The notes under the pieces are model-generated. The model had not been told where the DNA came from, made no database searches, and worked only from the letters and a program-made list of their open reading frames with translations. Positions 42,425 through 50,652 of a stretch of DNA of 64,000 bases are shown one piece after another. Source of the DNA: DASRHK01 sp963776465 (GTDB taxonomy: Bacteria > Pseudomonadota > Gammaproteobacteria > Nevskiales > Nevskiaceae); the NCBI GenBank assembly GCA_963776465.1, contig CAVZMV010000002.1, positions 3,038,001-3,102,000 of the forward strand, in the 5' to 3' direction. The position numbers and the translations under genes were made by a program. How positions within the stretch are numbered: the first letter of the stretch is position 1; the number at the start of each line of letters is the position of its first letter.

Positions 42425-42862
42425 ATGACCTTCCAACCCAAAGACCCCAACTACGTCGCCCGCATCACCACCTCCTTCGCCCTGCAGGCGGCGATGAGGC
42501 ACCTGGGCATCACCCTCGCCCGCGTCGAGCCCGGCGAAGTCGAGCTGCGCTTCGACTATCGTCCCGAGCTCACGCAGCAGGACGGATTCATCCACGCGGG
42601 CATCACCGCGACCGCCGTCGACAGCGCCTGCGGCTACGCCGCGTTCACCTTGATGCCGGCCGACGCGCGCGTGCTGACGATCGAATTCAAGATCAACCTG
42701 CTGGCGCCGGGCCAGGGTGACTACTTCCGCGCGATCGGCCGCGTGGTCAAGCCCGGACGCACGATCACGGTCTGCGAGGGAGAGGTCCTCGCCTGCAAGG
42801 GGCAGGACGCGAAGCGGGTCGCCACGATCTCCGCGACGATGATGGCGGTGAAGCAGCCATGA
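42425..42862 (+). CDS. PaaI/hotdog-fold thioesterase
   Basis: 145 residues, a single hotdog domain of the PaaI/4HBT type. The Gly-rich helix segment LTQQDGFIHAGITATAVDSA holds the usual nucleotide/CoA-binding and catalytic positions (QQDGFIHAG, Asp in VDSACG), followed by the strand IEFKINLLAPGQG. It would hydrolyse an acyl-CoA thioester. Next to icmF, it may release butyryl- or isobutyryl-type acids or clear dead-end CoA esters, but this is inference. It is cytoplasmic and starts 9 bases after a repeat pair that separates it from icmF. It converges on the TIR gene. Confidence 0.88.
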   Translation: MTFQPKDPNYVARITTSFALQAAMRHLGITLARVEPGEVELRFDYRPELTQQDGFIHAGITATAVDSACGYAAFTLMPADARVLTIEFKINLLAPGQGDYFRAIGRVVKPGRTITVCEGEVLACKGQDAKRVATISATMMAVKQP

Positions 42863-42871
42863 TGCGCAGAC

Positions 42872-45100
42872 CTACCGTCCTGACCCTCCCGCCAGCGACC
42901 GCGCGCTCGCAAGCATAGCTTCGTCCGGGTGTGGTACCTGCTTCAGGGCCTCCAAGGCCTCGGCCGCTTCGCTGCGTGCCTGCTCCATGCGATGCGCATG
43001 GGCCAGGAACGTCGCGTGCTCGACCAGGGCTCGCGCGAGCGCCTCTGGATTCGACGCGTCGCCGCGGCAGGTGGCAAGCGACTGCTCGGCCAATGCCATC
43101 CCTTCTGCATCGGCAGCCGGCGTGTTGTCTGCGGCAAGGTCGTGCGAGAGCTTCAACGCGTAGTCCGCCCACACCGGGCTCGTTCTCGGGAATTTCGTCT
43201 CCACGATCTTCAGGCTGTGCCGCCGCAGATCCTCGGCTTCCTTGCGCTTGCCCGCGCTCATCTCCAGCGTCTCCGCCAATGCGTCCGCGAGCAGCGCGTT
43301 TTGATACGCCTCGGGTCCCATGATGGCTTCGAGCTTCGCCAGGGCTTCGCGCTGGATTCTTTCGGCTTCGGCAAGCTTGCCGATGGCGGCCAGCCCCCGG
43401 CCATACTCGCTCGCGTAGTACCAGGTGAAGGCGTTCGAATCGCCCGACCCTTTCCGGCGCAGCTCGTAGGCTTCGCGCAGGTAGCGTTCAGCCTCCTCGG
43501 CCCGATGCAACACCAGCGCCACGCGGCCTCTCCCGCGCAGAACGTCGCCTCGCGTCATGTCGTTGCCCGCGGGAAGCACTCGCGCAGCCTCGGCGTACGC
43601 CTGCTCGGCCTCCTCGAAGCGCCGGAGGTCGCGCAATTGAACTGCCATCGTCGAAAGAACATGTGCCAGGTCGTCGTTGAGCTGCGCGGGGAACTGGCGA
43701 TGCATCGCGGCGGCACGTTGATAGGTCTCCACGGCTTCCACGAGCTTTCGCTCGCTGGCAAGCACATCGCCGAGAAATCCCAGCGCATGTGCGAGCTGTA
43801 CCGAGGGATCCCCGTAGCGACGCTGGTAGCGCGCCACCACCTCCCGCACCTCCGGCTCGGCGCGATCGAGCTGGCGTGCCTGCGTGTGCATGATCGCCTG
43901 GGCAGCGACGACGCTCAGCGTGTCCGGTGCATCCAGCCCCAACTTGCGCTCCATCGTCCCGCGGGCCTCGACGAAGAGTGCTTCCGCCTCCGGCGGCGCG
44001 CCGTTCCCATGGCTGACCGCCTCGGCCAGCACTGATTTCACCCGTGCGACCTCGACCGACTCTGCATCGCCGTGGGATTTGAAGATCGCGAGGGCTCGCC
44101 GCGCCAGCTGTTCTGCCTCGGGCATCTTCGACTGCATCAACCGACCGGTCGCGAGCTTGACGAGCGTCGACGCGACCTCGAGGCTTCCGCCGCCGTAGAG
44201 CGCGGTGCGCTCCTCCAGGGCGCGCTCCAGCATGACTGCAGCCGCGCTCGTATCGCCGATTGTGTTCTCGATGCCGCCGAGATCGTCGAGAAGCTCCGCG
44301 TGCACCTGCGGATCGCTGCCGAGCTCGGCGTCCAGCTTCCGCGCGGCGTCGGAGATCATCTGCTGTGGCGTCCGCGCCGTCGCGGTATCGCGCAGCAAAG
44401 GATCCTGCTCGTTGAACAGCGTGATGAGGAAGTCCTTGACACGTTCGGTCCGCGCACGCTGGTCCTGCGCCTCGTTGCGTGAGCGGATCGCCCATAGCGC
44501 AAGGGCGGTCGTCGTCACCGCGATCACGAGTGTTGCCGCGACGCTCAACGCCATGAGCTGCATGCGGCGGCCGTGCTCCCGTCTCCGCAGCTCGTCGAAA
44601 CCCAGCCCGAGGATTCCCGCCGTGAGCTTGAGGAAGCCATCCGCTTTCCCGTCTGCCGATTCCCGTGCATCCGCGGCCAGTGGATGCGCGCCACGCAATG
44701 TTGGCGGGAAACACTCCTGCGCCGGATCGCTTGCGTTCGGATGACCGTCGACGATCAACGCGTAGATGCGATGCTCGCGTCCCAGGCTCCGGAAGAACTT
44801 CACCTCCTCATCGACCCAATGCGACGTCGCCGAACGCGGGCTGCAGACGACGATGAGGACCTGCGAATCCTGCAGCGCCTCCTGCAGGGTTTCGCCGAGA
44901 TGGCTCGCCGCAGAAAGCTCGACCTGATCGCGGAAGCACCGGCCTATGCGGCGCGTGATAGTCCCCGTACGCGTCTGGCGTCCCACCAGCCGGGAAGGAA
45001 CCCGGTAACGCTCCAGCTTCTGATGAAGCCACTTCGCCCACGCCTCGTCGGCGTGGCTGTAGCTGATGAACGCGGCGTACTTGAGTCCTTCTGCTGCCAT
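42872..45100 (-). CDS. TIR-transmembrane-TPR protein (copy 1)
   Basis: 742 residues from the ATG at 45100, chosen for the GGAGGCAGGAC ahead of it. The TIR domain at about 5-135 begins YAAFISYSHADEAWAKWLHQ and has CFRDQVELSAASHLGE, in which the Glu of VEL aligns with the catalytic Glu of TIR NADases, and VVCSPRSATSHWVDEEV. A single membrane helix at about 187-207 (ALSVAATLVIAVTTTALALW) follows a basic stretch, so the TIR faces the cytoplasm. The remaining about 530 residues are TPR-type helical repeats that would be periplasmic. The protein may pass a periplasmic signal to an NAD-consuming or scaffolding TIR. It is divergent from the TonB receptor and closely related to 48484-50592 over the TIR and adjacent segment. 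Confidence 0.87.
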   Translation of the reverse strand: MAAEGLKYAAFISYSHADEAWAKWLHQKLERYRVPSRLVGRQTRTGTITRRIGRCFRDQVELSAASHLGETLQEALQDSQVLIVVCSPRSATSHWVDEEVKFFRSLGREHRIYALIVDGHPNASDPAQECFPPTLRGAHPLAADARESADGKADGFLKLTAGILGLGFDELRRREHGRRMQLMALSVAATLVIAVTTTALALWAIRSRNEAQDQRARTERVKDFLITLFNEQDPLLRDTATARTPQQMISDAARKLDAELGSDPQVHAELLDDLGGIENTIGDTSAAAVMLERALEERTALYGGGSLEVASTLVKLATGRLMQSKMPEAEQLARRALAIFKSHGDAESVEVARVKSVLAEAVSHGNGAPPEAEALFVEARGTMERKLGLDAPDTLSVVAAQAIMHTQARQLDRAEPEVREVVARYQRRYGDPSVQLAHALGFLGDVLASERKLVEAVETYQRAAAMHRQFPAQLNDDLAHVLSTMAVQLRDLRRFEEAEQAYAEAARVLPAGNDMTRGDVLRGRGRVALVLHRAEEAERYLREAYELRRKGSGDSNAFTWYYASEYGRGLAAIGKLAEAERIQREALAKLEAIMGPEAYQNALLADALAETLEMSAGKRKEAEDLRRHSLKIVETKFPRTSPVWADYALKLSHDLAADNTPAADAEGMALAEQSLATCRGDASNPEALARALVEHATFLAHAHRMEQARSEAAEALEALKQVPHPDEAMLASARSLAGGSGR

Positions 45101-45156
45101 GTCCTGCCTCCGACTGCGCAAGCCTATGCTTTCACGAATGCCGCGGCCAGCGCGGT

Positions 45157-45204
45157 CCGGTGATATCACCTATGGGACTAACCGGTCCAACAGCATAGAT
45201 TTTC
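45157..45204 (+). promoter_or_regulatory. 48-bp conserved upstream element (copy 1)
   Basis: CCGGTGATATCACCTATGGG, then ACTAACCGGTCCAACAGCAT and AGATTTTC. Forty of 48 positions match the copy at 50594. The block ends 4 bases before the receptor's GTG start, and the CATAGAT segment could serve as a -10. It is probably the promoter/operator shared by both genes. The 16-base run TATCACCTATGGGACT is identical. Confidence 0.75.
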
Positions 45205-45208
45205 AATC

Positions 45209-47560
45209 GTGAAGATCCGCGCCTTTCTGTTGCTCATCGCGATGGTCCCGGCACACGCGCAGGAAGCGCCTGCGCCGGCCGAAGAGCCCGCGCCTGCCAC
45301 GACCGAGCCTGCGACATCGGAGCCCGCGAGGCCCGAGCCGCTGCCGACCGTTCCGGTCACGCCGCTCAGCGACAAGCCTGAGCCCGTCGTCACCGACAAC
45401 TCCGGTCCCGCGACCAAGCTCGAGGACGTGGTCGTCACCGCCACCAAGCGCAAGCAGGCTTCGCGCGACGTGCCCAGCAGCATGGCGGTGCTCCAGGGCG
45501 AGAAGCTGGAGCAGCTCGGCTACCGCGAGCTGAAAGAGATCTTCACGCTCGTGCCCGGCGTCAACATGACCGACGAGATCGCGGGCATCCAGCGCAAGGT
45601 CTCGATCCGCGGCGTCGGTCCCGACACCAACACCAACCAGACCGTCGGCTCGGTGATGGGCGACATCCCGATCTCCGACCCCTACGGCGCGACGACGATC
45701 ATCGATCCCAATCCCTGGGATATGCGCACGGTCGAGATCCTCAAAGGCCCGCAGGGCACGCTGTTCGGCGCGACCTCGCTCGCCGGCCTGATCCGCTACG
45801 TGCCGAACCTGCCGGAGCTCGGGCACTTCGCGGGCAAGGCCTTCTACGACTACACCACCGTCGACATGGGCGGCGCCGCATCGGCCTACGGCGCCATGGT
45901 CAACGTGCCGGTCGGCGAGACGATCGCGCTGCGCGCGTCCGGCATCCTGCAGAACAAGCCTGGCGTGATCGACGTCGTGAATCCGGCGCGCACGGAGGAG
46001 GACGTCAACACTGGCCGCAGCTACAACTGGCGCGCGATGGCGCTGTGGCAGCCGACCGATCGCTTCACGCTCAACGCCTGGTACACGCAGGACGAGCGCC
46101 ACTCCGACGAGATCAGCATCGTCACGCACCGCGATGGGACCTACACGCGCGACGACGCGCCGACGCCCTCGCCGAGCGAGAACGGCTACCGGCTGGCTAC
46201 GCTGGATCTGCGCTACGCGTTCGACTGGGCGACGCTCGTGTCGCTCTCCGGCTACCAGCAGAAGCACAGCCGCGTGCTGGTCGACACCAGCTACCTGGTG
46301 CAGCCGATCGCGCAGGCCGGCCAGAGCTTCCTGATCTCCGACCGCAAGGTGGACACGCACGGTTACCTGCAGGAACTGCGCCTGGTGTCGCCCGACGGCG
46401 GCGGCGCGTTCTCGTGGATCGCCGGCGCCTACCACAGCACCTTCGAGCAGAACATCGACGGAACCATCTTCGTGCCCAACACCGAGGTGCTGGCGCTCCT
46501 CGTGCAGCTGCTGCCGCTGCCGGTGCTGCAAGGCTTGATCGACGAGCACGGCCTCACGGCGACGCAGACCGGCTACCAGCCGCTCGAGGCTGTCGAGTCG
46601 GCGTTGTACGGCGAAGCCAACTACGACTTCACGCGCAGCCTGCGCCTGACGCTCGGCAGCCGTCTCTACCGCACGTCGGTCACGGGCACGCTGCGGGCGA
46701 GCGGCGCCTCCAGCGCCAACAACGGCGCCGAGCCCGGCACGACCGAGAAAGGCTGGAGCCCCAAGATCGCGGTGACGTATCGGCCGTGGAAGGACGCGCT
46801 CGCCTACGCCAGCGTCTCACGCGGCTTCCAGTTCGGCGGCTTCAACCTGCCGACGATCCCCAACCCGGACGTCCCGCTGCGCTTCAAGTCGAGCACGCTG
46901 TGGAACTACGAGGCGGGCCTGCGCACCGACTGGTTCGAGCGCACGCTGCGGGTGGACGTCACCGGCTTCTTCCTCGACTGGAAGAATCCCCAGGTCTCGC
47001 AGGTCGACAGCGCTGGCGTGAGCGGCTACGTCGACAACGTCGGCCGCACCCACAGCATCGGCGTGGAAGGCACGATCCGCTGGCTGCCGCCGATCAAGGG
47101 CGTGTCGATCGAGGAGTCGGCTTCGTACATCGAGGCGCGCACGCAGGAGCCGTTCGATGACGCATCCGGCGTCGAAGTCCCGCCGGGTACGATCATGCCG
47201 AGCTCGCCGCGCGTGCAGTCGGTGACGACGCTCGCCTACACGCACGGCTTCGGTGTCTGGATCGCGCAGGCCGCGCTGATCAACTCTCTCAAGACCAAGG
47301 CCTATAGCGAGATCACGCACGAGACCGAGCTCGGCGCCTTCTCGCTGCTGTCGTTCAACTTCAACGTCAAGCGCATCTCCGCCAGCTTCTCCCCGGCGCT
47401 GACGCTCTCGGTCAACAACATCACCAACGTGCAGAAAGTGGTCGCGGGCTTCGGCCCCGCCGGCGGCGGCGACTCGACCACCAGCCCCCTCGTCGCCGAC
47501 ACCACCTACGTCTACACCGTGCCGCGCTCGATCGTGCTGCGCGCATCGGTGGAGTTCTAA
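45209..47560 (+). CDS. TonB-dependent outer-membrane receptor
   Basis: 783 residues from a GTG. The signal peptide (MKIRAFLLLIAMVPAHA) is followed by a long Pro/Glu-rich linker. The plug domain begins KLEDVVVTATKRKQASRDVP and contains VEILKGPQGTLFGATSLAG. The barrel ends VPRSIVLRASVEF with a terminal Phe. It lies between two TIR-TPR genes, divergent from copy 1, and shares its upstream element with the M81 peptidase gene 5.4 kb downstream. It probably imports the peptide or conjugate that the downstream hydrolases act on. Its sequence resembles the receptor at 24311 only in the standard parts. Confidence 0.92.
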   Translation: MKIRAFLLLIAMVPAHAQEAPAPAEEPAPATTEPATSEPARPEPLPTVPVTPLSDKPEPVVTDNSGPATKLEDVVVTATKRKQASRDVPSSMAVLQGEKLEQLGYRELKEIFTLVPGVNMTDEIAGIQRKVSIRGVGPDTNTNQTVGSVMGDIPISDPYGATTIIDPNPWDMRTVEILKGPQGTLFGATSLAGLIRYVPNLPELGHFAGKAFYDYTTVDMGGAASAYGAMVNVPVGETIALRASGILQNKPGVIDVVNPARTEEDVNTGRSYNWRAMALWQPTDRFTLNAWYTQDERHSDEISIVTHRDGTYTRDDAPTPSPSENGYRLATLDLRYAFDWATLVSLSGYQQKHSRVLVDTSYLVQPIAQAGQSFLISDRKVDTHGYLQELRLVSPDGGGAFSWIAGAYHSTFEQNIDGTIFVPNTEVLALLVQLLPLPVLQGLIDEHGLTATQTGYQPLEAVESALYGEANYDFTRSLRLTLGSRLYRTSVTGTLRASGASSANNGAEPGTTEKGWSPKIAVTYRPWKDALAYASVSRGFQFGGFNLPTIPNPDVPLRFKSSTLWNYEAGLRTDWFERTLRVDVTGFFLDWKNPQVSQVDSAGVSGYVDNVGRTHSIGVEGTIRWLPPIKGVSIEESASYIEARTQEPFDDASGVEVPPGTIMPSSPRVQSVTTLAYTHGFGVWIAQAALINSLKTKAYSEITHETELGAFSLLSFNFNVKRISASFSPALTLSVNNITNVQKVVAGFGPAGGGDSTTSPLVADTTYVYTVPRSIVLRASVEF

Positions 47561-47566
47561 TAGGCG

Positions 47567-48442
47567 ATGAGCGCCTATCCGGTCCAGGAAGGATTCGCCG
47601 ATACCGGCGCGGGCAAGATCTTCTATCGCGTCGCGGGGGCCCCGAGCGCACTACCGGACGTCGTCCTCGAAGCCGGCGGCCTGTGCACGGTGCGCAACTG
47701 GTCGGTGGTCGAGGAAGTGCTGGCGCCGCACACACGCGTCTTGAGCTACGACCGCGCGGGACTGGGCCGCAGCCCGGCCGATGGTCGCGGTTGCGGCGTC
47801 GACGCCGTCACCGACCGGCTCTCCAGAGTTCTGCAGTCGACCGGCATCCGCAAGCCGTTCTTCCTCGCCGGCTATTCGCTCGGCGGCGCCTATGCTCGCT
47901 GCTTCGCTGCGCAGCATCCGCAAGACGTCCTCGGTCTCGCGCTGATCGACGCGACGCCGGAGGACCACGAGATCCCGCCGGAACTGCAGCGCAAAGCGGT
48001 CGGCCGCATGAAGCTGCTGCACTGGGCCGTGCGCCTGGGCCTCGGCAGGCTGTTGTGGCTCGCGACCGGGCGCACGCTGCGGACCGATCAGTTGCGGGCG
48101 GCGATCGCCGAGCTCGGCGCGCCGGATTTTCTGCCCAACGCCCAGGCCGAGCTTCACGCGATCCCGGGCGTGATCGCGGCGATGCGCCGGCAAGCGTCTG
48201 CCCTCGCCCATCCGACGCTCTCCGTGGTCGCCGGCCAGAAGCCCAAGCAGATGGCGGATGAGAAGTGGGCGGAGCTGCAGGCGCAGTTCCGCGCACTGCA
48301 CGCGCGCGCGCCGCAATCGTCGAGCCGCTTCGAAGTGATCGAAGCCGCGGATCACAGCACGCTGGTATCGCAGGCGGTGAATGGGGCGAGGCTGGGCAAC
48401 ATGCTCCTAGACTTCATCCGCAGGCTTCCCACCAGGCAATAG
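47567..48442 (+). CDS. alpha/beta hydrolase
   Basis: 291 residues from the ATG at 47567, 6 bases after the receptor stop and so probably co-transcribed with it. There is no signal peptide. The domain shows VVLEAGGLCTVRNW (oxyanion), SYDRAGLGRSP, the nucleophile elbow FLAGYSLGGAYARC, LALIDATPEDHE and EAADHSTLVSQ (His). Similar proteins are generic hydrolases, some annotated as haloalkane- or aminopeptidase-like. The substrate is unknown. Position suggests a role with the imported compound. Confidence 0.85.
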   Translation: MSAYPVQEGFADTGAGKIFYRVAGAPSALPDVVLEAGGLCTVRNWSVVEEVLAPHTRVLSYDRAGLGRSPADGRGCGVDAVTDRLSRVLQSTGIRKPFFLAGYSLGGAYARCFAAQHPQDVLGLALIDATPEDHEIPPELQRKAVGRMKLLHWAVRLGLGRLLWLATGRTLRTDQLRAAIAELGAPDFLPNAQAELHAIPGVIAAMRRQASALAHPTLSVVAGQKPKQMADEKWAELQAQFRALHARAPQSSSRFEVIEAADHSTLVSQAVNGARLGNMLLDFIRRLPTRQ

Positions 48443-48483
48443 CAGCAGGCGCAAACAAGCCGGAGCGTTTAGCATCGTCGGGA

Positions 48484-50592
48484 ATGTCCAGCGCTCCCCG
48501 CTTCCGCGTCTTCATCAGCTACAGCCACGCCGACGAGGCCTGGGGCAAGTGGCTCCACCAGAAACTCGAGCGCTACCGGGTTCCCTCGCGGCTGGTCGGA
48601 CGCACGACACCGCGCGGCGTCGTGCCGCGCCGGATCGGGCGCTGCTTCCGCGACCAGGCAGAGCTCTCGGCCGCCACGCATCTTGGTGAAGCGCTCAAGG
48701 AAGCGCTGCGCGACTCGCAGACGTTGATCGTCATCTGCAGCCCGCGCTCGGCGGGCTCGCACTGGGTGAACGAGGAAGTCGCGCACTTCCGCTCGCTCGG
48801 CAAGGGCGACGCGATCTACGCGCTGGTCGTCGACGGCGAGCCGAACGCGAAGGACCCCGCGCGCGAATGCCTGCCGCCGTCGTTGCGCGAGGCCGAGCCG
48901 CTGGCGGCGGACGTGCGCGAATCTGCCGACGGCAAGAGTGACGGATTCCTCAGGCTGGTGTCGGGCATCCTCGGCGTCAGCTTCGACGACCTGCGCCAGC
49001 GCGAGCGCACGCGGCGCAGGCGCCTGCTCATCGCAACCGTTGCCGCATCGCTGGCCATCGCGACGGTGACGACGGTGCTGGCCGTTGCCGCCTACCACGC
49101 GCGCAACGAAGCCACGGCACGACGCCAGCAGGCCGACCGGCTCATCAACTTCATGCTCGGCGACCTGCAGGATCAGCTCGCCGCCGTCGGCAGGCTGGAC
49201 GTGCTCGACGCGACGGTCGCGGAAGCGATGAGCTACTTGCGCACGGACGAGGCAAACCAGGCTGCTGCGTCGGATGCCACCGCCTTGACCCAGCGCAGCC
49301 GCGCGCTGGCCGCGATCGCCGAGATCCAGTACGCCCGAGGCCAGCTGACCAATGCGATCGCGACCGCCCAGGAAGCGCTGACAGCGGCCCGCACACTGCA
49401 GACCCACTTCCCGGGAGACGCGAGCGACGAAGCGACTGCACGCGCGATCTATGCGCTTGCGGAGCCCTCGCTGGAAGGCGGAGCCTTCGACACGATCACG
49501 CCGCTGACGCGGGAGGGGCTCACCCTGGCGCGCGAGCTCGCCGAACGAACGCCCGGCAACCACGACAGGACGCTCCTGCTCGCGCGGTTCCTGGATGAAC
49601 TGGCCTTCATCGACGGCAATGGCCCGAACATCGACTACGCGCGAGCCCATCGGGGCTGGCGGGAATGCATCGATCTTGTCGCGCCGCTGGCCCAGGGTGA
49701 GGCAGCGAAGCCGACGTATGTACGCTTCCTCGCACGATGTGAGCTCCAGATGGGCATCTCTCTGGCTTCCGCCAGAAAGATGGATGAGGCCACCGAACGG
49801 TGGCTGCACTTCGTGGCGCTGTCCGGCGATGCCAAGCGCCGCTTTCCCCGCGACCAGGCGCTGCTGTACCTGCTTCAGGCCGGGCTTGCCAACGCCACGC
49901 TGCACTTCAGCGACGTTGGCAAGCTCGACGCGGCGGTGGCGGCGTCGACGGAATCCCTGGAGGTCGGTCGGCAGCTGGTGTCCTTCGATCCGGCCAACGT
50001 GGAATGGCAGCGTGCGCTCGCAGTGGCGTTCCTCGCAGATCTGGACCTGCGGATCGAGCGCAAGGACTGGGACCAGGCGCGTCGCTCGGCCGATGAAGCC
50101 GCCTCGCGCTTCGACGATGCCATGGCACGGAATCCCGACAGCGTCCAGCTGCGGCGGGCAGCCATCGATCTGTATCGCCTCCGCGCACTTGTCGAAATGA
50201 AACAGGCACAGCCTCGGCAGGTAGCGCTCTCGGAGATCGCTAGAGGTCTCGCGCTGGCCCGTGCAGATGACAGCCCGGTTGTGCAGGCGTCTCTTCTGTC
50301 TCTGCGGCAACGACAGTGGCTGCTCGCAATGGAGGATGGAAATGCCACGCTCGCGCGAGAAGCGGAGGGGGCGTCTCGCGATCTTCTCGATCAGCTTTCT
50401 GCCGCAGCCTTCACCAAAGACATGGACAGAGCAAAGGCGGCGTTTACATATATGGAAGGCAGGATCGAGGACGGAGACGAGCTGTTCGCCAAGCTGAAGG
50501 CCTCACCGGCTTATTCGGGTTCGTGGATCGAGGAATTCCGGAGCGCGGCCTGTGCCCGGCGCGTGAAGAAAGGCGGCGCAGCCTGCGACTGA
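48484..50592 (+). CDS. TIR-transmembrane-TPR protein (copy 2)
   Basis: 702 residues from the ATG at 48484. The TIR domain (about 5-135) starts FRVFISYSHADEAWGKWLHQ and is nearly identical in pattern to copy 1, including CFRDQAELSAATHLGE, with the putative catalytic Glu, and ICSPRSAGSHWVNEEV. A single membrane helix follows at about 180-200 (LLIATVAASLAIATVTTVLA). The C-terminal about 500 residues are helical repeats, likely TPR, and differ much more from copy 1 than the TIR does. This points to one sensor type with diverged periplasmic inputs. It is 41 bases after the hydrolase and just before the second upstream element. Confidence 0.87.
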   Translation: MSSAPRFRVFISYSHADEAWGKWLHQKLERYRVPSRLVGRTTPRGVVPRRIGRCFRDQAELSAATHLGEALKEALRDSQTLIVICSPRSAGSHWVNEEVAHFRSLGKGDAIYALVVDGEPNAKDPARECLPPSLREAEPLAADVRESADGKSDGFLRLVSGILGVSFDDLRQRERTRRRRLLIATVAASLAIATVTTVLAVAAYHARNEATARRQQADRLINFMLGDLQDQLAAVGRLDVLDATVAEAMSYLRTDEANQAAASDATALTQRSRALAAIAEIQYARGQLTNAIATAQEALTAARTLQTHFPGDASDEATARAIYALAEPSLEGGAFDTITPLTREGLTLARELAERTPGNHDRTLLLARFLDELAFIDGNGPNIDYARAHRGWRECIDLVAPLAQGEAAKPTYVRFLARCELQMGISLASARKMDEATERWLHFVALSGDAKRRFPRDQALLYLLQAGLANATLHFSDVGKLDAAVAASTESLEVGRQLVSFDPANVEWQRALAVAFLADLDLRIERKDWDQARRSADEAASRFDDAMARNPDSVQLRRAAIDLYRLRALVEMKQAQPRQVALSEIARGLALARADDSPVVQASLLSLRQRQWLLAMEDGNATLAREAEGASRDLLDQLSAAAFTKDMDRAKAAFTYMEGRIEDGDELFAKLKASPAYSGSWIEEFRSAACARRVKKGGAACD

Positions 50593-50593
50593 T

Positions 50594-50641
50594 CCGGTGG
50601 TATCACCTATGGGACTGACTCGCCCAAGCGCATAGATTTCC
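50594..50641 (+). promoter_or_regulatory. 48-bp conserved upstream element (copy 2)
   Basis: CCGGTGGTATCACCTATGGG, then ACTGACTCGCCCAAGCGCAT and AGATTTCC. It begins 1 base after the TIR copy 2 stop codon and ends 11 bases before the M81 ATG. It is the only sequence in that gap and matches copy 1 at 40 of 48 positions. Confidence 0.78.
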
Positions 50642-50652
50642 GACCAGCCCCG

